From positions 62,001 to 126,000 of the forward strand of contig JAQGEQ010000072.1 in the NCBI GenBank assembly GCA_034620365.1: a DNA stretch of 64,000 nt. The letters are read 5' to 3'. The notes below the pieces were generated by a model. The model made no database searches and was not told the DNA's origin. It saw only the letters and a program-made list of their open reading frames with translations. Of the stretch, positions 48,481 through 60,408 are shown piece by piece. Made by a program: the position numbers and the translations under genes. Numbering within the stretch: the first letter of the stretch is position 1; each line of letters starts with the position of its first letter. Source of the DNA: Pegea sp. RAD2-039 (lineage: Eukaryota; Chordata; Thaliacea; Salpida; Salpidae).

Positions 48481-51400
48481 GTTAGGGTTAATATGAGGAC
48501 ACCATAAAATAAAACTCCATTTTCGTCTTATTCTTATTTATGACGTTTTTGGTTCAATATTTTATCAAATGAGAAATTGATTTTTGACCGAAAACTTTTC
48601 AAAACTTCTTATTCTATATTGAGAGAGTTTAAGGAAGTACTTTATTTTGTCGAAATTTATTTTAAAGTACAAAAAGGTCAAATAAAATGTCTGTTCTGTT
48701 TTCTTTAGAAAACAATATTTCACTATTAAACAGTTGAACAGTAAACACATTATTTGAAGCTCAGAATATTCAAAAATTCGTTTTAAAGGGTTAACTTGAA
48801 GTTTATAAAATTAGAAAAATGTAAATAGCTAACTTATCATCAATCTTACAAAGATAGAGATTACTTAAATAGAAGAGTTTTATACTAAAACTGCCAACTT
48901 TCAAACTATTTTGGCCGCCGCTTATAAGTGTAGAAAGTAATGAACTAAGTTTAAACAAAGAAATGAAAATAGTTCAGATAAGTGCTTCTTCATAAAAACA
49001 CACATTAACTCAGCTTAATTACTCGCTTCTAAGTACGCAGTAAACTTTAACAATTACTCCGTAACCACAATAACTGTTGTTTACATATAAACTAGATCTC
49101 ATAAAGTCCTTCGCAAGCATCAGATTGTTGAGAAGAAAAGTAAATGTTGCAACAATATGACAACGACTTAAACTAAATCAACATTATTAACAACAACTTT
49201 TCATCTTTAAATCTTTTAATTTATTGATTCAAATCATTTAACAAATTTCTTTTTCTTGTGAAAAGTTCAGTTTCTAAACAATTTGTTCCATTGTTAGGTC
49301 AACTTATTAACCTTGTCATGGTTCACTGGACTTTGCTACCAAAATGTTCAGTTTTACAGCAGTACTTATTGCTACTCGGTCAAATTAAAGTTGGATATAT
49401 CACGTATCAATTTGCTTGGAAGATTAAGATCAGTTGCAAACAAATCTTTCATTGTGTCTCCATCCATTCTCCTTTTGACATTTTGCTAAAAATAGTTTAT
49501 GTCAATCCGATAACAAACTATAACATTTAGAATAAACAACAGGCTGTTAGCAGCAGGTTTCTGGGTATTGTTGACTATTTGAAGTTTGATTAACTTAATC
49601 ACGTAATATCGAAGTTATATTGCTGAGAATTAATGGAAGTTTATTTAGGAATCAGATATTTTAATCAAGAAAAACTGCTCACGCAGCTTGCATTGTATTA
49701 AACCTTTAAGTAAATATTTCTTTTGAAAATTGTAATAATTATTAATCTAATTCAATTCTCTCAAATGACATCAGCTGTTCAAGTATTGAAAGCTATTGTG
49801 AATAGATCAAACATTTATCTTAAATTAAAATTTACTACTTTTATGTTTAACTTAAACACTGTTTACATTAAATAACCAAATTTCAAGAAAAGAATAATTT
49901 AAAATTTTCACAAAAAAAATTGAGAAACCCTTTTTTCTTCGAAAAGTAAATTTGTAATTTTTCCAACTTAAAAAATCTATTTATTTCTGAAACATTTTAA
50001 TCTTCAAAATATTTGATTTACTTTCAAAAATATCTGAATAACTTTATGATTAAATCAAATAATTTGATTTATAATTTCTTTTTTGATATTTACAAAATGC
50101 TGTTGACTTTGAAGATATGTGAACACGTGACAAATGCTTTTTATATTTTTTAGTTTTATTTTCAAAGATGTCTTTATTTTCTTTTACAAAACGTCTGACT
50201 CGAAGCTTAATAGATTTTCGCTCACTTGTAAAAAACATAAAACTTTAAACCTTAAATAAACTGAACATTACATGTCTATAGACAAAAGTAAAAACCAGTT
50301 TAAGTTGGTGGTTTTGTATCAGGGAAATTCATTTTCACTTTTTTAATGAATTTTACTTTTTCAGTTTAATCAGCTCAAGATAGAAAAATAAAATAAATAA
50401 TTTGATTTTATGCAAATGAGTCTTCAACAAAACTTATTTCAAATTAACTTTTTCAAAATTACTTCAATTCATTCAACAACGTTTAGAAATGTTTCATTTT
50501 AAAAGCATTTTTATTCTTGCAAAAAAAATGTTTTTTTGTGTTTTAATTCCAACTTCAATTTGTATTTTTAATAAATTGATTTTCCAACATTTGATGAATT
50601 GTTATCAAATTTGATCAAATTTGTCAAAACGAGACATGAAATTCATTTCTGTTAGCAAAATATTCAGTCAATTTAAGAGTAATAGCTCTCAGTAGAGGCT
50701 TGAGTTTGTTCAAGTACTAGACAATGACAATATATAAAGTTTACAGTGAAATATTTCAAAGTTGTTCTGAAAGAAATTTAGATTTTGGAAACAAAGATTT
50801 GTTATAAGTTGTTATCACTTAAAAAAAATATTTTCAAATTTTCAATAAATTCCGAAGAAAATCTAAAAAAACAAATCAATAAAAGTTTTCAGGAATTCGT
50901 TGTCGACAACTTCTAGGTGTAAAAAAAACTTTTTTCAATTCTTCTACTTTAATTAATTTGGAATTACAAAAATTTTCAGATAATTAAATGAATTTTTATT
51001 TCTTTTTTAAAAGATTTTATAAATTGTGAAAAATGATTTGCCTGAATTTCCATTAAACGGTTTTGTTAGAAATAAACTGATTTTAAAAGCTGAAAAATCC
51101 TATTCCTGAATATAAATGAAATTTCAATAAAATCATTTTTATAATAAAGTCAATCTCATTGACAATAGAATTTAAAACAACAAAAATCTATAAAATAATG
51201 ATAATTATCCTTAAATTATCCATTTGATAATTCTTCAAAATCTTTTAAGTTTTTTAAATATTAATAATTGAAATTATCTTTCAGTTTTATAGTTTTGTTT
51301 TTATAAACAAAATGCTTTTAACGTTTCATTTGTAAAAAGTGTAAAGAAATTTTCCCATTGAAAAATATTTGGTTATAAAATTAACAAACTTATAAAAACA

Positions 51401-54286
51401 CAGTTGAATGAATTTTGTAAATAGTCACAAAAATTTCAAGTGGTTTGTTACCACAAATTTTTACATCATTTTAAAAGATGTAATAACAATTGCACGAAAA
51501 AGCTCTTATAATTGTTTTGAAAAGTTTTCAAGAAATTAAATCTTGTAAAACATAGGGTTTATACCACTTAATAAAACTCATATAAAACTCTTTTACTTTT
51601 GTTGTATGAGTCATATGAATTAGATATCATAAAATAAAAGCGATGTGTAGACAGATGCATATGTGTGTGCCCTGATGCTATTTACTTGATATCACGTATT
51701 TCAATGTAAGAAATTTTGAAAGTTGAAAATCTACCACATAAACTTTCCTTCAGTTTTACAAACAGAAAACACAAAATGAATTTTGAGTTTGCAAAATGTT
51801 CACTTTGCCTACATCAATGAGATATTTTTCTACAAAATAAATAATTTAAGCTTCAAGAACACAAACTGTTTTAATCTTTTTACTAATTAATCCATTTTAA
51901 GCAGAAATCATCCAAAATTTATTATAATTTATTTCATAAATTAATTTTGTTGTTTAATTTTTTGCTACATGTTTCAAATGTAAATATTCTGGTTTAGTTA
52001 CGACTTTGGCTTAAAAAACTTCTTCTTAAACGCGAATATTCTTTTATTTAGTCGAAAAGTTATCAAACGTCTTTTTATTTTGCAAATTAATCACATTAAA
52101 GTCAAAGAAAGACTTGATGATGGAAACAAACAGATGGAAGATGTTCACGAAAACATCAATTTTCTCCCAATAGCAAATTAACAAATTACTTTTTAAACTT
52201 TAATATTAAATGTATTTCTGTTGCAGAAAAAGAATTTTTTTCAACTGAACAGTTATTTTCTAGCAATAAATTGAATGGATAACTTCTTTTCATAAAAACA
52301 ATTTTATATAAATAAAGATTGGAAATAATTTTTTCTTCTCTATTTGTAAATCAATATTAAATTAACATCAATAATTTCAACTTCTGCTTTAAACTAGTTT
52401 TCTGTAAAAACTTAAAACTTTTTTAACTTTAATACAAGCTTTTAACAATTTTTACGACAGTTTTATATTCTTTCAATTTCATGATTTTATATTATACAGG
52501 TGAATAAACAAAATGATTTTCGAAAAACAAACTTGTGGCACGTTCTATTATTTCCTTTCTGACATTCATTCTGTAGTATTTGCAAAGAAAAAAACTTTTT
52601 TTTTCTTGAAACTTTTTTAAGTTTTTCCAAAATGTTTAATGTACAACTCATTTAAAGGCAATAATTTATCATCGGATTATTTTATGACCTCATATTTTAT
52701 TTTAGTCAGATTTTTGATTTATAGCTTCGAATTTACTATACATCAATGTCATCTAATATTTAACTCGATAAAAAATTGTTCTGATTAATTTAAAGTTAGT
52801 CTATTGTCAAGTAAGAAACGTTGTAAGTTTTATAATTTAAACTTATTCCATTATTAAGATATCAATGAAAAAATTGAATATTTAGAAAATTGTAAATATT
52901 TCAAGAAAACATTAAAAATATAAATTTAAATAAAAACTAAATTTTATGAGTTAACAAACAAACTACAAACGTAAAAGAATATTTACAACTTTATTTGATA
53001 ATAAGTTATTAAAAGTTGCAACTTATCATTAAAAGAATTAAAAATAAAACTAATTGAATAAATTTTAAGTTATTCTAAACTAATTTCGTAAAGAACTTTG
53101 GATACTTTGATTAATCAAATTATTACTTGTATTATATAGCTCAGTATAATCTCTTTAAACAAATTTTTATTACTTGATTTAATAATTAAGATAAATGCTT
53201 GTGTACCCGAGTATCTTCGTCTCATGTTAGCTTTAACACCTAAAAAATAAACATTCTATTTGCTCTTTACTTATAATGGTAATAACAATGTGATAAAAAT
53301 ACTTTAATTTTATTTGTTTTCGAGTAATTTTATTCAAATATAAATTTTTATGAATTGTTTAAAGACTACAAAAAATTTGTATCAAATTATATAGCTAAAA
53401 ACTTATCTTTAAAAAGTAAAATATTTTATAATCCTACAACTTATAACGTTACATTTAAGGAGCTAAAAGCTGTTAAATATAAAAGGTAACTTTGTGATAG
53501 AAACCGATTCACAGAAAGTCTTTTATTTTTCCAAAATAAACTAAAAGTTTTAATTAATATATTTGTTGAAGTTTTATCTTATATAATCAGAAATATTTTA
53601 CTTTAGCTCAATGTGAAAAACTTAAAATATGAAAATTTAAGCTTAATTGTAAAAGCTAATAATAATATTATCGAGTACTTTGGTTCAAACGATGTATAAA
53701 AATATTATAAAATTTAAATTTAGGTGATGAGAAATATTTAAAGCAAATTTTAGAACTTTCTTATGATAGGGAAATTCCCGTAATGATGTAGTCGTATAAT
53801 ATTCACAAATAAATTCTGCCACACATTGTAACTTTAAACTTAAAATCATTAAAAAACTGATTTCTCGATTATTTAAAAGTTTTTTATCAATCAAAGGTTG
53901 GCTTAAATACTAAAATAATTTTAATTTTTTATATCAAAGTTATTTTATTTCAATTTATTATATTTTTGTAAAAATTTTTATAAAATTGTTTACTAAATTT
54001 AATAATTGTTTAATTATTTGGTACATTAGTTTTTACATTTAATTATTATCTAAAATCTTTTAAAATAATAATTTTGTAAAAACTTTTTGAATATATCTTA
54101 TTTCAAACTGTTTAATTATGAAATGATAATAATGCTATTTATTTGATTTTGTAACAATCTTATAAATTCTAATTAAAAAGAGCTTCCTGTAAATAAATTA
54201 ATCTTTCATTTATAAGCTTTTGTAAAAAGTCTTCACTTAAAGATTAAAGTTGGGATTAGTCTAGAATCTTTAAGACCTTTTTTAGG
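48481..54286. other. Gene-poor AT-rich interval
   Basis: Nearly 6 kb without a supportable exon. The longest frames (49258-49530, 53685-53894) are low-complexity and start at non-ATG codons or lack motifs. The last few hundred bases should contain the promoter of the START-domain gene. Confidence 0.5.
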
Positions 54287-56678
54287 ATGACAAATTATCA
54301 GAAGTTAGCAAATTCTGCTGTAGCTGAATTGATGGAGATTTCTAAAGACCGAAATTCTTGGATTTTTCTGAAATCAAAGGTTTATTTTTATTATCAAATT
54401 ATTTATTATGATAATTTTCATTTATAATCTAAACAACCATAATTTTAACAAATATATTTTTATATAAACTTATTATTTTGAAGTAATTATTAAATATTAG
54501 TTTTAACTTTTAAATTGTTTTTATTAGAAAAGCATTGAAGTAAGTTATATGAAGTCTAAACACTTTGATGGAAACATGTGAGTCAATTATTTGTGAAATT
54601 TCTGTTTTAATGTAAGCAGCGAATATTTGATGATTTTAAATTTTCTATATTTTTAGAAAACTTTTTATTTGTTACAAAATACTTTAAAAAAATTAAAAAA
54701 CAAATTTAAACATTTTTAATGAATCTAAATAATATTTTAAAAGTTATACCAACCAGGTGGATATTTTATAGGTATGAAAGTCAGAACATCTAATTTTTCT
54801 TTCTTTATTTTGCCATTTTTTTGTTTATATCATTTCACATATATAATAAAGATTCATTTTATTAATTTTAATATTTAATATATAAATCTAATCAATTAAT
54901 TAATATAATTTTTCATGAAAAACTTTTTTAATTCAGAATTAATTTGTAGTTTGTTCAGAAAACGTTGAGAATTCAGAATATTTTCAATTTTCATTTTATA
55001 AGTTTTTATAATAATTAATATTTATTCATTTAAAGCAAGTTTATAGTTTTAATAATAAAATAATAAATAAATCTAATAAATGCTAAAAATTGATTTTTAT
55101 GTAACAAAATGTTTATAAATATTTTTGTTTTTATAAATTGTTGTAAGATAAATTAAATCATCATGTAATCTAGTTTTAGCCTTTCAATAAATCAACTAAC
55201 TCATTAATAATTCACTTAATGTTATGATTGGATGTATTTTTATTCAACAAATAATTTGTTCAAAAGCATGAGACACAAAACTCATTAATCTAGCATGCTT
55301 TAGTCACAAGTCTAATCTTAGTTATTAGTAGAAACTCTTTTCTTTATTATTTAATCAAATAGAAAGATCTTCAGTTTGTCAGTCATCTTGTCATTTGTTT
55401 GTAAACTGATTGTAGAAATAACAACTTTTATCATTTTAGGTTTAGATTCAAACTTTCAATTCCATTCAATATTGATTTGGTTTGGGATGTAATGAAACCA
55501 GCAACCGATTCAAACTCTAGAAGCTGGGATAAAAGTATTGCAAGCTACACCATTTTAGAAAAGTTTTCTGATGTAAGAAATTATTAAATTGAAATATTTT
55601 AAAAAGTTGTTAGTACTTGAAGTAAAAAGATCTTTCAATTTTTTAAAATAAAATCTCCTGTTTGTATCTTAATAATTTCTGCTTCTTTATAAAGTTCATA
55701 AGAAGCAAATTTCTATTTGGATATTTCTCTCATATATTCCTTTTGAAGTTTTCTATTTTACATCATTGGCTTCTATTTAGGATTTACAAATGACCAGAAT
55801 AGTATCACATTCAGCTTGTTTTGGTGCTGTCTCTGCTCGTGAATTTTATGATTTGTTTTATACAACTTCAACAACAGACTTTCACCTAGAACCAGGTTAG
55901 TTATAAAATCACTCACAATTTTCATCAGCAACTTTATAAACAGATTATGGAAAGACGAAATGGGTTTGTGGTTAGTAAAGTTCTTTTTTTTATCTTCAAA
56001 TTATCAAACAGAAAAGTTGAAATTTTGAATTTTAATTTTTTTCTTTTTTCTATCAAATATTTTTTGATGATTTTTAGATTTTAATATTTTTGCAAATTCT
56101 GTGAAAATTTGAGAATTTTATGAAACAATTTGAAATGTACTAATTTATGTTAATTGTCTTTTCTAATTAAACACTTGAAACTCTAAAATCAATTCTTGAA
56201 ACAATTTTGATGATTTTTTGTTGGAATGATTTAATTATTTGAAAGTTTGATTTTCTTGAAGCTGAAAATTTCTGTTTATTATCAAACATTTGAAGAAGAA
56301 AAACTTTTAGATGAAATATTCGACAAATAAGTTTGTTTTGATCATATGAAAATGATGAATAATAATTTTGAACAGGTAAAAGTGTTAAAGACAAGCAATT
56401 TCCTTTTCAAAAGTCCTATGTGCGTGGAACCAACCACACTTGTGGTTATGCAGTAGCTGAATCAGCAAGGTAAAAATTATTCTCAAATTTTGAAATTTTT
56501 AAACTTTTTATTCAATTTTAGTGATAGAAACAAAACTTATGTGGAATGTTATTTAAATACTGATATTGGAGGTCTTTTGCCACAAACTTTAGTCGAATCT
56601 GCTTTACCTGGTCAACAATTGAAATATTTAGAAGGAGTAATTACTGAAGTAAAGAAGCGACAAAAACACTCCAGATAA
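54287..56678 (+). CDS. StarD5-like START-domain lipid-binding protein
   Basis: Six exons: 54287-54379, 54528-54577, 55440-55572, 55781-55895, 56376-56469, 56522-56678; 213 residues, the length I recall for human StarD5. The single START domain fills the protein. Matching blocks are FKLSIPFNIDLVWDVMKPA, WDKSIASYTILE, the strand TRIVSHSACFGAVSAREFYDL, YVRGTNHTCGYAV and a C-terminal helix after NTDIGGLLPQTLVESALPG. START proteins hold one lipid in a hydrophobic pocket; StarD4/5/6 are cytosolic carriers of sterols or bile acids. Orthology to StarD5 over StarD4/6 is likely but not certain. An acceptor-like tttttag directly before the ATG suggests a 5' UTR intron. Confidence 0.9.
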
Positions 56679-58776
56679 AAATCCTTTTTCAAAGAAGCTC
56701 CTATTTCTGTTCCAAAAATCAAAACTTCTTTTATTGATTGAAATATCCAGGAAGCTTTTCTTTTAATCATCTGAATATGATGCTAGTAGCTTTCAATCAT
56801 TACAGATAAACTCGTTTTAGCGGTCATCTTCATCTCAGCAATCTTGCCAGTCTAGGTGCTGACTTGTCTCTCTTATTTTCTAACATTTATAGCAATTGAA
56901 AAATTGCGGAAAATTAATTCTGTAACCGGAGTATCTCAGGGTTTTGTGCAATTTTTATTTGTGTTTTACTCATATTTATCCACGTTACATCAACCTTATC
57001 ATGTAATTGAACAAATGTGCTTTTGAACAAAGTTTAATTTACAAAAATTAATGATTTTTATCATTTGTTTGTTTCAGTCAGTTCTAGACAACTGATTTGA
57101 TCAATTATTTGTTTTAATATCAACTTAGAAGTTCTTATTTTATTTCAACTGAATTTTATTTGAATTTTTTGGCCTTATATTCGAGTTTTCTATTTTCTGC
57201 CTGTCCTTATGTGAAGTTCATATTCTTTCCAAAACCACAAATCTCAAAATACATATCTTCTCAACTTTCAGCTAGACTCTATTTACAGACTTTTTAATCT
57301 GTTTGATCAACAGATAAAGAAAAATTTACTTTTAAACTAAACACGATTATATTCTGTGTTAAACTGATTACACTAAAAACAATTCCTTTCTACTTAGTAA
57401 TTAGTTCCTCAAAATAAATACAAATTGTTCCATTTGAAGTATTCGGTAGCAACAACTTCAACATCAGCAAGAAATTCCTCAAATTCACTCAAGCTTCAGT
57501 CTAAATTGTATTCAGAAGATTTCACTTCAAAAAGATTTCAGTTAATATCTTCTCATTAATTTTTAAAGACATCAAATTTTTACTCTTAAATCAAATTTGA
57601 AGTAAACAAAACCAAATTTCTATTTCAGCTTCTTATTTGAATTTTTATTTTGTAAGTTTGAATTTCAAAAGTGTCTTTAAGAATTTATTTTAAAATTAAC
57701 AGAATTTAGTTTTTCTTATTTAATATTTTTCAATCGTTTTATAGATTCTATTGAATGAAGTTTAAAAATAATTTTAAACAATAAATTTTAAAAGAAGAAT
57801 TTTTATTTATTTTATTTCTTAAGATTCTTTTTAAGATCAGAAAATAGTCACTGAAAACCACAAAATCATTTTCAACTGAAATACTTTTTAAGATTTATCA
57901 ATTTCTACTTCAATCTAATCTTTGAAAGTTTTGTAAAATAAGAAGTTTTTATCAACAAATTTTGAGAAGTTATAAAATTGAAAAGAACTTTTCTTGTTAA
58001 ATATTCACTTTTATCAGACAGAGGCTTGTTAGCTAGCATAATATTAAAATAAAAAAAATATGTTTTCAGTTGATATCAGATCTATCAAGAAATTAGAAAA
58101 ATAAATCTATATTTTGTTAGAACTCATCAACACCTTCAAATTTGTTTTTCACAAAGTTTTTGAAGAAAATTTTCTGATTAAAAAACATTAAATGATGATT
58201 ATAGAACTTCTCACAAATTAATTGATATAATCATCAAGTTTTTTTTCAAACTAATTGTAAAATTTGATCTTAATTTGTAGTAAGAGGTGTTCATGGTTAC
58301 ATTTAATCTAACTATTAAATGGTTTTTAGATTTTGTTTATAGAAATTTAGATAAAAAGTTGCGATTTTATTTAAATAATTACTTAATGAGCTTTCTTTTA
58401 AATTTATACTTTTAAAAGATTTGAAAGAGAAAAGTTGAAATATTTGTTGAAATATTTTATTAATTTACGTTAAAATCAAAAATCTCTCAAAATGAAGAAT
58501 CAGTCTTCCAACATCTTTTTCAGCATTTATTAAAGTTTATATTTAGAGAAAAGTTGCCACCAAATATTCTAATGATATAAAATACAGAAATTAAAGAAAA
58601 CTTCACATTTTTTTGCATTTATTAAAGTTTATATTTAGAGAAAAGTTGCCACCAAATATTCTAATGATATAAAATACAGAAATTAAAGAAAACTTCACAT
58701 TTTTTTGCAAATTTGTGTAGTGAGTTCTATCAGACTAAATTTTATGATTAAGTAAAAGTTTAGAAACAAAATCCAA
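56679..58776. other. Convergent intergenic region
   Basis: 3' regions of the START gene (plus) and the reductase gene (minus). AT-rich, no exon seen. Contains the exact 92-bp tandem duplication at 58523-58706. Confidence 0.5.
58523..58706. repeat. Exact 92-bp tandem duplication
   Basis: Two adjacent copies of a unit beginning gcatttattaaagtttat, starting at 58523 and 58615, appear identical base for base. It lies 70 bp beyond the reductase stop codon, in the presumed 3' UTR. Perfect identity means a very recent event, or an assembly duplication. Confidence 0.85.
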
Positions 58777-60408
58777 TTATTTTTTCTGGAACATTTTTTC
58801 CATTTGTATTTCTTCTCTTATTCTTCTCTTGATCGCTTCTTCATCTGATTCTTCAGCAGATCCTTGCGCCTGAAGAGCTCTAAAAATATTTCCAAAAATC
58901 AACTTTTGACATTTTTTATTTTTTAAACTTTTTCTTTGAATGACGTTTCCGGATTTTTCTTAAAATATTTTATTTTTCAAGAATTTTGTAGAAACTAATT
59001 TCTGGAAACAATTGAACTGAACTTTGTACAAATGTAATCTGAACTTTTATAAATTGAAAAGATGGAATTATGTTTTGTTTTTGAAATTATTGGTTTGAAG
59101 TGTTGTCAAGTTGATGAGAGGTAATTGAAATCAATTTTGTTACAAACTTGGTTCTTGTACAGGAAGCTTCTACTGCATCAATCAGCAAACTCCTAAATCC
59201 TCCTTTCTCCAGATGATGAAGAGCGTAAATAGTTGCTCCTTCAGGAGAACAGATCGCGTCTTTGAGCTCTCCAGGATGTTTCTCAGTTTCCAACAACATC
59301 CTTCCCGCTCCCTATCAACAATTTCAATCTTCAAATGATCTTAAGATGAAAATGATCTTACTATCAAAGACTGAGCTCCAAGTCTCATAGCAAGCTTCCG
59401 TGGAAGACCCATCTTTACCGCTCCATCAGAAAGTGCTTCAATTGCTTCAAACGCCTGAAAATTTGTGAATTGAAGAAAAAGATGAAATAAGTTTGGAAGT
59501 TACATAAGCTGGTCCTGATCCACTTAATCCTGTCACTGCATCAATATGGTATTCTTCAACCTCTTCACAAGTCCCGACTCGACTAAAGAGGCTCTCAACC
59601 AATTCTGTGTCTTGTTCACTTGTGTGGTTGCCTAAAAACACTTTTCAATTATTTTAGGACAACAAAAACCAACTAAAAAACTTTTGATGTAAAATTTGAT
59701 TTAAAAAAAAGATTTATGAAAAGTTTAATTGACAAAAAAAGTGGAAACAACTAACCAACTGCATAGACAGTTGCACCTTCCTTCACAGCACAACACGTGT
59801 TTGTCATCGCGCGAATAACCTTGGTCTTTTCTGGAAGTTTCTAATAAAACAGAAAATAATTTATAAAATTGATTAAAGAATATTTTGTTACTTTTTCAAT
59901 CGATGTGATGTTTACACCGGCAGCAAAAGATAAAATGATATGATCTTCAGTTATTACAGATTTTAGTTCATCCAAAACATAAGGAATAATTAAAGGTTTT
60001 ACAGCAAGTATCAGTAGTTTACTTTGAGAGACATTTGTGGTGTTACTAGCTGTAAAACGAACTCCAAGTTCCTACAAAATGTTCATTTTTAGATATTTCA
60101 TCTAAAAGTTTTTATCAAATTCATTAATCAACTTTTACAAGAATTAAAATGAAGTTTTCAGGAAACCTTAAACTCTTTTATAGTTGGCTTTTTAGTTTCT
60201 GGGCTACTAGCGCAGATTTGGTTTGCTTTCACAGCTCCTGTAATTCACACAATTTGTAAAAACATCAAAAAATATTTGAAACAAACAAACCTGCTCGTAC
60301 AAACCCTTGAGCAATATGTAAAGCGAGATTACCAGCACCAATCAAACCAACATTTACATCAGCTGCTTTTAATACATAAGATAAGTTTCTAATTGATGTT
60401 AACAACAT
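58777..60408 (-). CDS. PYCR: Pyrroline-5-carboxylate reductase
   Basis: Eight exons: 60408-60291, 60237-60167, 60071-59892, 59840-59756, 59631-59504, 59454-59362, 59311-59148, 58879-58777; 313 residues, about the usual length. It catalyses the last step of proline synthesis, reducing pyrroline-5-carboxylate with NAD(P)H. The Rossmann motif GLIGAGNLA is at about residue 21. Later signatures are LAVKP, FAAGVNI, RAMTNT, the dimer/substrate block [22 protein letters not shown] and the [16 protein letters not shown] loop. The first 17 residues ([12 protein letters not shown]..) could be a mitochondrial targeting peptide. The C-terminal tail is highly charged ([14 protein letters not shown]). No catalytic residue appears missing. 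Confidence 0.93.

Noticed and set aside
48470-48495. Telomere-like gggttaggg
   Set aside because: A single copy inside the chromosome arm; no array.
49258-49530. 90-codon hydrophobic plus-strand frame
   Set aside because: It starts at GTG, with no motif, splice support or homologous feel.
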